This document shows positions 1 to 8,529 of a stretch of DNA of 64,000 bases, in pieces; the first letter of the stretch is position 1, and each line of letters opens with the position of its first letter. The position numbers were made by a program, and so were the translations under genes. This DNA is from Streptomyces sp. NBC_00878. Lineage in GTDB: Bacteria; Actinomycetota; Actinomycetes; Streptomycetales; Streptomycetaceae. Location: contig NZ_JAPEOK010000001.1 of the NCBI RefSeq assembly GCF_026341515.1, positions 7,812,001 through 7,876,000 of the forward strand, given 5' to 3'. Under the pieces are notes generated by a model that did not search any database, had not been told where the DNA came from, and was given only the letters and a program-made list of their open reading frames with translations.

Positions 1-120
1 GGCTCCCGTGCGACCGCCTCTCTGACCCACCCGTGCCCCGCGCCTCACGCCTCCGGCTGGGGCGCCGACGCTCCGCCACCGCACCCCCACCACACACACC
101 ACTTGAAAGGCCGTGCCGCG

Positions 121-930
121 ATGCCCCATGTCCTCGTCGTGGGTGAGTCCTGGTTCACCCACTCCGTCCACCAGAAGGGGTTCGACTCCTTCTTCACCTC
201 CGAGTACGTCGAGGGCGCCCAGGTCTTCCTCGGCGCGCTGCGCGACCGCGGCCACACGGTGACGTACGTACCGGCGCACGAGATAGCGAGCAGGCTGCCC
301 GCCACGGTCGAGGGCCTGGAGTCCTACGACGTCGTCGTGATCAGTGACGTCGGCGCCAACAGCTTCCAGCTCACGCCGGAGACCTTCGTCCGCTCGGTCC
401 CCGTACCGGACCGGACGGAAGTGTTGCGGGCCTACGTCGAGCGTGGCGGGGGCCTGCTGATGGTGGGCGGCTACCTGACCTTCACCGGCATCGACGCCAA
501 GGCCCGTTGGGGGCGCACCCCGCTGGCGAGCGCGCTGCCGGTCGCTCTGCACGACCGGGACGACCGCGTGGAACTGCCCGCCGGGGCCGCGCCACGGGTC
601 GTCGCCCGGCACGAGGTGGTCGACGGGCTGCACGGGACCTGGCCGGATCTGCTCGGGCTCAACGAAGTGGCGGTACGGGACGGGGCGGAGCTGCTCGTCG
701 AGTGCGCGGGCCATCCGCTGCTGGCGGTCGGCGGTTACGGCGCGGGAAGGTCGGCGGCCTTCACGTCCGATCTGGCGCCGCACTGGGCCCCGCCCGCGTT
801 TCTGGACTGGAAGGGCTATCCCGAGCTGTGGGACCGGCTGGTCCGCTGGCTGGCCCGGACCCCGGTGGGGGAACTGGCCCAGGCCCCGGTGGGGGAGCCC
901 GCCCAGGCCCCGGTGGGGGAGGACGTCTGA
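121..930 (+). CDS. glutamine amidotransferase-like (ThuA/GATase1-like) protein
   Basis: A predicted cytosolic protein of 269 residues that begins MPHVLVVGESWF and carries the GATase1-like core (GGGLLMVGGYLTF near residues 110-122, a GRSAAFTSDLAPHW block near the end). It resembles the uncharacterised glutamine amidotransferase-like family often found beside carbohydrate or nucleoside catabolic genes; no catalytic triad is claimed. I chose ATG 121 because a GAAAGG ribosome-binding site lies 10 nt upstream; an in-frame TTG at 103 has no such site. The C terminus is a short degenerate repeat (APVGE-x-AQ twice) from a duplicated 24-nt segment. The stop overlaps the next start (TGATG), so it is translationally coupled to the nucleoside phosphorylase and heads the salvage operon. 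The reaction is unknown. Confidence 0.75.
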   Translation: MPHVLVVGESWFTHSVHQKGFDSFFTSEYVEGAQVFLGALRDRGHTVTYVPAHEIASRLPATVEGLESYDVVVISDVGANSFQLTPETFVRSVPVPDRTEVLRAYVERGGGLLMVGGYLTFTGIDAKARWGRTPLASALPVALHDRDDRVELPAGAAPRVVARHEVVDGLHGTWPDLLGLNEVAVRDGAELLVECAGHPLLAVGGYGAGRSAAFTSDLAPHWAPPAFLDWKGYPELWDRLVRWLARTPVGELAQAPVGEPAQAPVGEDV

Positions 931-1679
931 TGGGCACCCCGCACATCTCCGCCGCCCCCGGTGACTTCGCCCAGGGCGTGCTGATGCCGGGCGACCCGCG
1001 CCGTGCGCGCCGGATCGCCGAAACGGTTCTCGAGGACGCCCGGCTGGTCACCGACGTGCGCGGCATCGAGGGATACACCGGAACGTACCGAGGCGTGCCC
1101 CTGTCCGTCCTGGCCTCCGGCATGGGGATGCCGTCGGTCACGATCTACGCCACCGAGCTCTTCCGCTTCTACGGCGTGCGCAGCATCGTGCGGGTGGGAA
1201 CCGCGGGCGGCATACCCGCCTCGGTGGGTCTGCGCGACGTCGTCGTGGCCACCGCCGCCCACACCGACTCCGCGATGAGCGGCCGCCGTATCGACGGGGT
1301 GCAGCTGAGCCACGCCGCCGCCTTCGGCCTGGCCACGGCCGCCGCACAGGCCGCCGGGACCGGGACCGGGGACGTGACCGGAGGGGGCGGCGCCGGACCG
1401 CGCGTACACGTAGGGCCCGTGTTCACCAGCGACCACTTCTACCTGGAGCGTCCCGCACTGTTCGAGCGGCTGGAGGCGCACGGCACCCTGGCCGTGGAGA
1501 TGGAGGCCGCGGGCCTGTACGCGACCGCCGCCGCCGAGGGCGGTCACGCGCTCGCCGTCCTGACCGTCAGCGATCACGTGCGCCGCGCGGAGGCGCTCAC
1601 CGCGGCCGAGCGCGAGACGGACTTCGACCGGGCCGCCACCATCGCCGCCACCGCGCTGCTCGCGGAAACAATTTACTAA
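930..1679 (+). CDS. deoD: purine nucleoside phosphorylase, DeoD type
   Basis: Predicted phosphorolysis of purine (possibly also uridine-type) nucleosides to base plus ribose-1-phosphate. The 249-residue product has the PNP/UDP family landmarks: VLMPGDPRRA near the N terminus (phosphate site), RVGTAGGIP (residues about 87-95), and VEMEAAGLYA (about 188-197, nucleoside binding), followed by a SDH motif near residue 215. Length is close to the usual 235-250. A short Gly/Thr-rich insertion (TGTGDVTGGGGAG) precedes the SDHFY segment. The ATG overlaps the upstream TGA. It sits just ahead of a nucleoside-type ABC importer, which fits import followed by phosphorolysis. DeoD versus a uridine phosphorylase specificity cannot be settled by eye. 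Confidence 0.85.
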   Translation: MGTPHISAAPGDFAQGVLMPGDPRRARRIAETVLEDARLVTDVRGIEGYTGTYRGVPLSVLASGMGMPSVTIYATELFRFYGVRSIVRVGTAGGIPASVGLRDVVVATAAHTDSAMSGRRIDGVQLSHAAAFGLATAAAQAAGTGTGDVTGGGGAGPRVHVGPVFTSDHFYLERPALFERLEAHGTLAVEMEAAGLYATAAAEGGHALAVLTVSDHVRRAEALTAAERETDFDRAATIAATALLAETIY

Positions 1680-1695
1680 CACACGACCCCATAGC

Positions 1696-1707
1696 CAAAA
1701 CGTTTTG
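1696..1707. promoter_or_regulatory. 12-bp palindrome, LacI/GalR-type operator candidate
   Basis: CAAAACGTTTTG is a perfect 12-bp palindrome with the central CG typical of LacI-family operators. It lies in an AT-rich pocket 62 bp upstream of the BMP-family binding-protein gene, which makes it a candidate operator for the importer genes. No LacI regulator is encoded nearby in the window. Confidence 0.5.
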
Positions 1708-1768
1708 CATTGCATAGCTTTCGGCCAACACCAGAGAACGGCCCCGTCAGAGAAAGAGAATCCAGACG

Positions 1769-2863
1769 ATGAACAAGATCAGAATTCTGGGGGCCGTCGC
1801 GGCGTTCTCCCTCGCACTCGCCGGATGCGGTGCCTCGACCGCCTCGGACTCCGATCAGTCCGGGAAATCCGGGAAGCTGAGAATCAAGTTCGTCATCAAC
1901 GGAAACCTCGGCGACCGGTCCTTCTTCGACTCGGCGTACGCGGGCCTGGAGAGGACCGAGAAGGACCTCGGCTACAGCCTGAAGGTCGTCGAGCTGGGCG
2001 GCGACCGCACCAAGTGGGCGTCCGGCTTCGAGGACGCCGCCGCCGGTGACGACTACGACGTGCTCGCCGCCGGCACTGTCGACGCCGTCGGCCTCATCTC
2101 CACCATCGCCCCGGAGTACCCGGACAAGAAGTTCTGGCTTTTCGACGGATCCGTCGACTACACGGGAAAGACCGGCTGTTCCAACAAGTGCGAGAATGTT
2201 TACTCCGTCACCTTCAAGCAGAACGAGGCCGCCTATCTGGCGGGATTCCTCGCCGACAAACTCGTCGCCGCCAAGGCCCTTCCGGGCAGCACCGGCAAGG
2301 GGAAGGTGGGCGTGATCGGCGGAGTGAAGATACCGGTCATCGAGGACTTCGTCATCGGCTTCAAGGCAGGCTTCGAGGCGGCGGGCGGTAAACCGTCCTC
2401 CGGTGTCCTCGTGCAGTACGTCGGCGGCGACAACCCGTTCGGCGACCCGGCCAAGGGCAAGCAGATCGCCTCGGCGATGTACGGCCAGGGAGCCGAACTG
2501 GTGTGGCCCGTCGCCGGATCCTCCGGCCTCGGCGCCTTCGAGTCGGCCGTCGCCGCCAAGCGGTACGCCTTCGGGGTCGACTCCGACCAGTACAAGACGC
2601 TGACCGATCCCGGCCAGCGGCAGACCGTCGTCACCTCGATCCTCAAGAACGCGGGCAACGCCCTCTACCTGGCGGCCGAGGCGAACAAGTCCGGCACGCT
2701 CGCCTACGGCAAGGCCGCCGCCGTGGGCCTGGCCGAGGACGGCGTCGGCTACGTGGACAACGCCAACTTCGCCAAGCTCGTCCCCGCCGCCGTGCGCGCC
2801 GAACTCAAGGAGCAGGTCGCGAAGGTCAAGTCCGGTGCCGTCAAGGTCCCTTCGGCCTTCTGA
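1769..2863 (+). CDS. BMP/PnrA-family nucleoside-binding lipoprotein
   Basis: Solute-binding component of the ABC importer that follows. The 364-residue protein starts with a lipoprotein signal peptide with lipobox LAGC (cysteine about residue 20), then KIKFVINGNLGDRSFFDSA, the N-terminal signature of the Bmp domain; FDG and GGDNPFGDP segments also match. BMP/PnrA proteins of known function bind purine nucleosides, which agrees with the adjacent phosphorylase. ATG 1769 immediately precedes the signal peptide. The upstream gap holds a palindromic operator candidate; the gap to the ATPase is 17 nt with a GAGGAA site. Confidence 0.88.
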   Translation: MNKIRILGAVAAFSLALAGCGASTASDSDQSGKSGKLRIKFVINGNLGDRSFFDSAYAGLERTEKDLGYSLKVVELGGDRTKWASGFEDAAAGDDYDVLAAGTVDAVGLISTIAPEYPDKKFWLFDGSVDYTGKTGCSNKCENVYSVTFKQNEAAYLAGFLADKLVAAKALPGSTGKGKVGVIGGVKIPVIEDFVIGFKAGFEAAGGKPSSGVLVQYVGGDNPFGDPAKGKQIASAMYGQGAELVWPVAGSSGLGAFESAVAAKRYAFGVDSDQYKTLTDPGQRQTVVTSILKNAGNALYLAAEANKSGTLAYGKAAAVGLAEDGVGYVDNANFAKLVPAAVRAELKEQVAKVKSGAVKVPSAF

Positions 2864-2880
2864 CCTGACGAGGAACACTG

Positions 2881-4497
2881 GTGGAAACCACTGAGGAAAC
2901 CCACGAGACCATCGACACGGCCCCGCTCGCACTGGAGGCCGTGGGCCTCGGCAAGACCTATCCCAACGGCACCCGCGCCGTCAGCGACGTCGACCTGTCG
3001 GTGCCCGGCGGCGAGATCAGGGCGATCGTCGGCCAGAACGGCGCCGGCAAGTCCACCCTGATGAAGCTGCTGTACGGCCTTGAGCAGCCGTCGGCCGGGC
3101 ACATCCGCGTCCACGGCGAGCGGGTCAGGCTCTCCGGGCCGCAGGACGCCATCGCCCTGGGCGTCGGCATGGTCCACCAGAACCTCATGCTGGTCCCGTC
3201 GTTCACCATCGCCGAGAACGTCGTCCTCGGCGTCGAGCCGAGCCGGACGGGTCGGGCGGGCCGGGCAAGCCGGACGGGCCGGTTCAACGGCTGGGCGGGC
3301 CGCGTCGACCGGACGGCCGCGGTCGAACGTACCGCCGCGCTGGCCGCGGCGGCGGGCCTCGCCGTCGACCCGGAGGCCAGGGTCGACGCGGTGTCCGTGG
3401 GGATGCGCCAGCGGGCCGAGATCCTCAAGGTCCTGCACCGCGGCGCCCGCATCCTGATCCTCGACGAGCCCACCGCCGTACTCACCCCCCAGGAGACCAC
3501 CGACCTCTTCACGGCGGTCCGCGGACTCCGCGACTCGGGCATGACCGTGCTGTTCATCTCGCACAAGCTCAAGGAAGTACGGGAGATCAGCGACCAGGTC
3601 ACGGTCATGCGCGCCGGCTCGGTGATCGGCACCGTACGCACCGAGGAGGCGACGCCCGCGCACCTGGCGTCCATGATGGTCGGCCGGGAGATGTCCCTCG
3701 ACGTGCCGAAGCCCCCGGCGCGCCCCGGGGCGAACGTCCTACGGGTTCGCGGGCTCTCGGGCCCGGCCGTGCACGGCGTCTCGCTCGACATCGCGGCCGG
3801 TGAGATCGTCGGCCTCGCGGGAGTCGAGGGCAACGGCCAGACCGAACTCGTCGAACTCCTCGCCGGACTGCGCCGCCCCACCGCCGGAACCGTCACCGTG
3901 GACGACGCCGACGTCACCCGCCTCGACGCGGCGGGCCACCGCAGGGCCGGCATCGCCCACGTACCCGAGGACCGGCTGACCAACGGGGCGGCCCTGGACC
4001 GCTCCCTCGCCGACAACCTGATCGTCGACCGCCACGACCGGCCCCCCGTCGCCCGCCACGGCATTCTGCGCACCCGGCACGTACGAGAACTCGCCGAGGA
4101 CCTCATCAGCCGGTACGCGATCCGAGCCCCGCACCCCGACATGGCGGCCGGGGCCCTGTCCGGCGGCAACCTCCAGAAGGTCGTCGTCGCCCGCGAACTG
4201 TCCGCCCGGCCACGCCTGTTGCTCGCCGCGCAGCTGACCCGGGGCGTCGACATCGGCGCCATGCACTTCATGTACGAGCGGCTCGTCGAGGCCCGGGACG
4301 CGGGCGCGGCGGTGCTGCTGGTCTCCGCCGACCTCGGTGAACTGCTCGCGCTCTCCGACCGGTTGCTGGTGATCAAGGACGGCCGTCTCGTCGCCCGCTT
4401 CGACGACCCGGCCGAACTCACCGAGGAGGCCACCGGTTTGTACATGCTCGGTGTCGAACGGCATCCGGACGAGCGGATCACGGCAGGTGTCCGATGA
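2881..4497 (+). CDS. ABC transporter ATP-binding protein, nucleoside/sugar type, two NBDs
   Basis: Cytoplasmic ATPase of 538 residues with two fused nucleotide-binding domains, as in the YufO/RbsA/MglA class. The first has Walker A GQNGAGKST (about residues 52-60), a signature segment SVGMRQRAEILK and Walker B LILDEPTAVLTP. The second has a degenerate Walker A (GVEGNGQTE), an LSGGNLQK signature and a degenerate Walker B ending in AAQLTRGVDIGA, which is normal for this family. A Gly/Arg/Ala-rich insert (about residues 118-145) lengthens the first domain. GTG 2881 is the first codon after the GAGGAA site. The stop overlaps the first permease gene (ATGA). Confidence 0.9.
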   Translation: METTEETHETIDTAPLALEAVGLGKTYPNGTRAVSDVDLSVPGGEIRAIVGQNGAGKSTLMKLLYGLEQPSAGHIRVHGERVRLSGPQDAIALGVGMVHQNLMLVPSFTIAENVVLGVEPSRTGRAGRASRTGRFNGWAGRVDRTAAVERTAALAAAAGLAVDPEARVDAVSVGMRQRAEILKVLHRGARILILDEPTAVLTPQETTDLFTAVRGLRDSGMTVLFISHKLKEVREISDQVTVMRAGSVIGTVRTEEATPAHLASMMVGREMSLDVPKPPARPGANVLRVRGLSGPAVHGVSLDIAAGEIVGLAGVEGNGQTELVELLAGLRRPTAGTVTVDDADVTRLDAAGHRRAGIAHVPEDRLTNGAALDRSLADNLIVDRHDRPPVARHGILRTRHVRELAEDLISRYAIRAPHPDMAAGALSGGNLQKVVVARELSARPRLLLAAQLTRGVDIGAMHFMYERLVEARDAGAAVLLVSADLGELLALSDRLLVIKDGRLVARFDDPAELTEEATGLYMLGVERHPDERITAGVR

Positions 4498-5678
4498 CCT
4501 CGACCCTGGAACCGGCCGCGGAACAGCAGGAGTTGCCCGAGACGCGGGACCGCCGGGAGTTCCTGGCCACCCGACGCCGTACGGTGGCCGTCGAGTTGAC
4601 GATGACGGTACTGACCGTCGCCGTCGCCGTCCTCATCGCCTTCCTGGTGGTCCTGGCCACCGGCAAGGACGCGGGCGGCGCGCTGAACGCCCTGCTCACC
4701 GGCCCGCTGGAGCGCACGCCCCGGATCGGCCGCTGGCTCGCCGACGCCACCACGCTGGCGCTGCTCGGCCTGTCCGTCGCGATCCCCTTCCGGGCGAGGC
4801 AGATCAGCCTCGGCGCTGAGGGCCAGGTGTACGTCGGCGCCCTCGCGAGCGCCCTGGTGGCGATCAACCTCCACCTGCCGCCCTTCGCCGCCGTACTGGT
4901 CCCGCTCGGCGCCGCCGCCCTCGCCGGGGGCGCGCTGGGCGCGGTACCGGGGGTGATGAAGGCCCGCCTCGGCGCCAACGAGATCGTCGCCACGCTGATG
5001 CTGAACGCCGTCGTCGTACGGGTCTTCGACTATCTCCTCACCGACCATCTCAAGGCTCCGGGCAGCACCGCCGTACAGTCCGCCCCGGTGCGCCCCGACT
5101 CGGCGCTGCCCCGCCTCTCCGACTTCTTCGGCGTCCCGCTGGACCGGGCGAACATCGGACTCTTCGGCATGCTCGTGGTGGCGGCGGCCGTGTGGTTCCT
5201 GCTCACCAGGACACCGCTCGGCTACCGCATCCGGATCACCGGCTCCAACCCGGACTTCGCCCGGTACGGCGGCCTCGACGTACCCCGCACCATCGAGTGG
5301 AGCTTCGTCATCGGCGGCGCGCTGGCCGGTCTGGCCGGGGCCCACCTCGTGCTGGGGATCTACGGCGGACTCCAGCCCGACATGGCGGGCGGCCTGGCCT
5401 TCGAGGGCATCGTCGTCGCCCTGCTGGGCCGCAACAACCCGGTCGGGGTGGTCGCCGCCGCGCTCCTCTACTCGTATCTGCGGGTCGGCGGCGACGTGAT
5501 GGAGCAGCAGACCGACGTCGGCTCCGAGGCCGTGACCATCATCCAGGCGGTCATCGTGCTGCTCGTGACCGCCCGGGCGCTGCCCGAACTCGTCAAGCGG
5601 TACCTGGGTCGTGTCCGCAAAGTCCCGCCTGCCCGGCGACGCCTGGCACGCACTCTCGCCCGAAGGGAGGCCCGCTGA
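4494..5678 (+). CDS. ABC transporter permease, nucleoside type (YufP-like)
   Basis: Integral membrane permease of 394 residues of the BPD_transp_2 family, with an N-terminal cytoplasmic stretch of about 30 residues, then 8-10 hydrophobic segments. The GAEGQVYVGALASALVA and GANEIVATLMLNAV blocks are family hallmarks, and the C terminus is basic. ATG overlaps the ATPase stop and its own TGA overlaps the second permease start, so the transport genes are tightly coupled. Substrate is inferred from neighbours to be a nucleoside. Confidence 0.9.
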   Translation: MTSTLEPAAEQQELPETRDRREFLATRRRTVAVELTMTVLTVAVAVLIAFLVVLATGKDAGGALNALLTGPLERTPRIGRWLADATTLALLGLSVAIPFRARQISLGAEGQVYVGALASALVAINLHLPPFAAVLVPLGAAALAGGALGAVPGVMKARLGANEIVATLMLNAVVVRVFDYLLTDHLKAPGSTAVQSAPVRPDSALPRLSDFFGVPLDRANIGLFGMLVVAAAVWFLLTRTPLGYRIRITGSNPDFARYGGLDVPRTIEWSFVIGGALAGLAGAHLVLGIYGGLQPDMAGGLAFEGIVVALLGRNNPVGVVAAALLYSYLRVGGDVMEQQTDVGSEAVTIIQAVIVLLVTARALPELVKRYLGRVRKVPPARRRLARTLARREAR

Positions 5679-6640
5679 TGGGCCCCGTCCTCGACGTCGT
5701 GCTCAGCACCGGATTCCTCGCGGCGATCCTCGGGGTGTCCACGCCGTACGTCCTCGCCGCCCTCGGCGGGCTGCTGGCCGAGCGGGCCGGGGTGCCCAAC
5801 ATCGCCCTGGAGGGCTCGATGCTGAGCGCCGCCTGCACGGGCGCGCTGGTCGCCGGATACAGCGGCTCGGTATGGGCCGGCGCCGTCTGCGGGATCGGCG
5901 CCGGCGCCCTGCTCGCGCTGCTGCTCGGCGTGCTGCACCTGTACCTCGGGGCGGACGCCATCATCGCGGGCATCGGCCTCAACCTCCTCGCGGCGGGCGC
6001 GACCGCGTACACCGTGTACGCGCTTCTCGGCGACAAGGGCGGCACCAGCCGGATGCACAGCGGCGCGCTGCCCTCGGTCCGCCTGCCGTTCGTCGAGGAC
6101 GTGCCGGGCCTGGGCGCGGTGCTCAGCGGACAGAACGTGCTGACCTGGGCCGCCCTCGCGGCCACCCCGGTGATCGCCTGGCTGCTGTACCGGGCCCGGT
6201 TCGGTTTCCATCTGCGGGCGGTGGGGGAGCACCCCGAGGCGGCCCGCTCGGTCGGCATCCACGTCCACCGCGTCCAGTTCCGCGCCCTCGCACTCAGCGG
6301 CGCGCTGGCCGGGGCGGCCGGAGTCTTCCTGAGCATGGGCGCTGTTTCCTTCTTCGTCACCGGCATGACCGCGGGACGCGGTTACATCGCCCTGGCCGCC
6401 GTCTTCCTCGGCGCCCTGCGCCCATGGGGCGTGTTCCTCGCCGCCCTCGGCTTCGGCACCGCCGAGGCCCTCGCCGTCCAGCTCGGCAACCTCGACATCC
6501 CCTCCCAACTGGTCTCCGCGATCCCGTACGTCTGCACCCTGCTGGCCCTGGCGTTCTTCGCCTGGCGCCGCCGCCGCGCCTCACACGCCGCTGCCGTTCC
6601 CGCCTCCCTCCCCGGCCTGCACACCCTGGAGTCTCCATGA
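5678..6640 (+). CDS. ABC transporter permease, nucleoside type (YufQ-like)
   Basis: Second permease of the importer, 320 residues, almost entirely hydrophobic helices, with LAALGGLLAERAGVPNIALEG (the family N-terminal block), LGADAIIAGIGLNLLAAGAT and ALSGALAGAAGVFLSMG. ATG 5678 follows a strong GAAGGGAGG site and overlaps the stop of the first permease. A longer frame upstream overlaps that gene and is a shadow. Its own stop overlaps the next start (ATGA). Confidence 0.9.
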   Translation: MGPVLDVVLSTGFLAAILGVSTPYVLAALGGLLAERAGVPNIALEGSMLSAACTGALVAGYSGSVWAGAVCGIGAGALLALLLGVLHLYLGADAIIAGIGLNLLAAGATAYTVYALLGDKGGTSRMHSGALPSVRLPFVEDVPGLGAVLSGQNVLTWAALAATPVIAWLLYRARFGFHLRAVGEHPEAARSVGIHVHRVQFRALALSGALAGAAGVFLSMGAVSFFVTGMTAGRGYIALAAVFLGALRPWGVFLAALGFGTAEALAVQLGNLDIPSQLVSAIPYVCTLLALAFFAWRRRRASHAAAVPASLPGLHTLESP

Positions 6641-7836
6641 GCATCCGCGCCGCCCGCGCCCGGATCACCGCCGCCGCAGTCGTCCTTGCCGCGCTCCCCG
6701 CCCTGGCCGGCACCCCGGCCGCCGCCGACGACAGAGGCGCCCTGGACAGGGGCGTACGGCTGGACTTCCTCGGGGAGCGGGAACTGCCCAACGCCCTGGC
6801 CTTCCAGGGCACCACCGTCGGCGGCCTGTCGGCCATCAGCTACGACGCGAAGACCGGCACCTACTACGTGATCAGCGACGACCGGTCGGCGACCGGCCCG
6901 GCCCGCTTCTACACCGCCCGCGTCGACTTCGCCCGCGGCGGCGCCCTCAAGGGCGTCACGCTCACCGGCACCCACCCGTTGCTCCGCCCGGACGGCACCG
7001 CCTTCCCGCCCACCTCGACCGCCACCTCTACTGTCGCGCCCGACCCGGAGGGCATCGCCGTCGACCCGCGGGGCGGCGGCCTCGTCTGGACGAGTGAGGG
7101 CGAGCGCATCGTGCCGGCCGACGGACCGGCCCTGCTCGGCGACCCCTGGATCCGCCGCGCCACCACGACCGGCGCCTACACCGGACAGCTCCCGCTGCCC
7201 CCTCAACTGCGCATGAACTCCCAGGAGTTCGGGCCCCGCAAGAACCAGACCCTCGAAGGACTCACCTTCACCCTGGACGGACGGCGGATCGTCACCGCCA
7301 TGGAGGACCCCCTCTACCAGGACGGCGACGTCCCCACCCCCGAGCACGGCGCCCTCACCCGCATCACCGTCCACGACTCCCGCACCGGACGGCCGCTGGC
7401 CCAGTACGCCTACCCCCTCCAGCCGCTGTTCGCCACGCCCCCGGCGGGCAGCACGGACACCAACGGCGTCAGCGACCTCGTCGCCCTCGGCAACGACCGC
7501 TTCCTGGTCCTGGAGCGCGCCTCGATCTTCAGCGACAACAACTGGAAGGCCCGCATCTACCTGGTCGATCTCCGGGGCGCCACCGACGTGCTGGGCCGCG
7601 ACTCCCTCACGTCTCTCACCGGAGCGTCGGCGGCACGGCCCGTCAAGCCGGTCCGCAAGACGCTCGTGACCGACCTGTCCGACGTCCCCGGACTGACCCG
7701 GATCGACAACATCGAGGGCATCACCCTCGGCCCCCGCCTCCCCGACGGCCGCCGCACCGTCGTCCTGGTCTCCGACGACAACTTCGCCGCCCGCGAGGTG
7801 ACCCAGTTCATCGCTTTCGCGGCTCAGGGCATCTGA
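6637..7836 (+). CDS. secreted esterase-like protein of the phytase family
   Basis: The 399-residue product has a signal peptide (basic SIRAARARI, hydrophobic core, likely cleavage after TPAAA) and a beta-propeller-like body with GGLSAISYD, YYVISDDRS, DPEGIAVD, NQTLEGLTF and DNIEGITLGP. These match the 'esterase-like activity of phytase' domain. It is predicted to act outside the cell, perhaps releasing phosphate or phosphoester-linked substrates. It overlaps the permease stop by 4 nt and is the last gene of the operon, which suggests extracellular processing of nucleotide-like compounds before uptake; that link is inference. Confidence 0.8.
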   Translation: MSIRAARARITAAAVVLAALPALAGTPAAADDRGALDRGVRLDFLGERELPNALAFQGTTVGGLSAISYDAKTGTYYVISDDRSATGPARFYTARVDFARGGALKGVTLTGTHPLLRPDGTAFPPTSTATSTVAPDPEGIAVDPRGGGLVWTSEGERIVPADGPALLGDPWIRRATTTGAYTGQLPLPPQLRMNSQEFGPRKNQTLEGLTFTLDGRRIVTAMEDPLYQDGDVPTPEHGALTRITVHDSRTGRPLAQYAYPLQPLFATPPAGSTDTNGVSDLVALGNDRFLVLERASIFSDNNWKARIYLVDLRGATDVLGRDSLTSLTGASAARPVKPVRKTLVTDLSDVPGLTRIDNIEGITLGPRLPDGRRTVVLVSDDNFAAREVTQFIAFAAQGI

Positions 7837-7872
7837 GGGCGCGACGGGTGCAGGGGGGCGGAGACGGCGAGT

Positions 7873-8529
7873 TCACGCAGGCCGTACCAGCCCCATGTCG
7901 TACGCGAAGATCACCGCCTGTACCCGGTCCCGCGCCCCGATCTTGGCGAGGATGCGGCTGACGTGCGACTTGACCGTGGACTCGGCCAGGGACAGACGGT
8001 CGGCGATCTCGGCGTTGGACCAGCCGGTGGCCATGGCCGTGAGGACTTCGCGTTCGCGGGCGGTGAGGGCGGCGAGTTGGCGTTGCTGGGCGGGGGTCTG
8101 GCCAGGGAGGTGGGAGGAGAAGGCGTCGATGAGTTTGCGGGTGAGGCCGGGGGCGATCACCGCGTCGCCGGAGGCCACCGCCCGGATGCCCGCCGTCAGT
8201 TCGTCGGGCAGGGCGTCCTTCAGCAGGAAGCCGCTGGCTCCCGCGCGCAGGGCCGCGTACGCGTACTCGTCCAGGTCGAAGGTCGTGAGGACCAGGACTC
8301 TGGACCGGCCGCCGGACTCGACGATGCGGCGGGTGGCCTCGATGCCGTCCATGCCGGGCATGCGGACGTCCATCAGGACGACGTCGGGGCGCAGTTCGGC
8401 GGTCATGCGGACCGCTTCGGCGCCGTGGGTGGCCTCGCCGACCACGCTCAGGTCGGGGTGCTGCTCCATGAGCATGCTGAAGCCGAGGCGTTGCAGGGCC
8501 TGGTCGTCGACGATCAGGACAGTCGTCAT
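7873..8529 (-). CDS. two-component response regulator, NarL/LuxR type
   Basis: DNA-binding regulator of 218 residues. The receiver domain (residues about 1-120) has the acidic pair VDDQ, the phosphoacceptor region VLMDVRMPGMDG (Asp about 54), LTTF and FLLKDA. The LuxR-type helix-turn-helix (about 150-210) has LTAREREVLTAMATGWSNAEIADRLSLAESTVKSHV. Its ATG overlaps the histidine kinase stop (ATGA), so the kinase and regulator form one operon. Converges with the phytase-like esterase gene 36 nt away. Confidence 0.93.
   Translation of the reverse strand: MTTVLIVDDQALQRLGFSMLMEQHPDLSVVGEATHGAEAVRMTAELRPDVVLMDVRMPGMDGIEATRRIVESGGRSRVLVLTTFDLDEYAYAALRAGASGFLLKDALPDELTAGIRAVASGDAVIAPGLTRKLIDAFSSHLPGQTPAQQRQLAALTAREREVLTAMATGWSNAEIADRLSLAESTVKSHVSRILAKIGARDRVQAVIFAYDMGLVRPA

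Noticed and set aside
2958-5345. Long minus-strand open frame opposite the ABC transporter genes
   Set aside because: High GC makes long antisense frames common; both ABC ATPase and permease motifs are on the plus strand.
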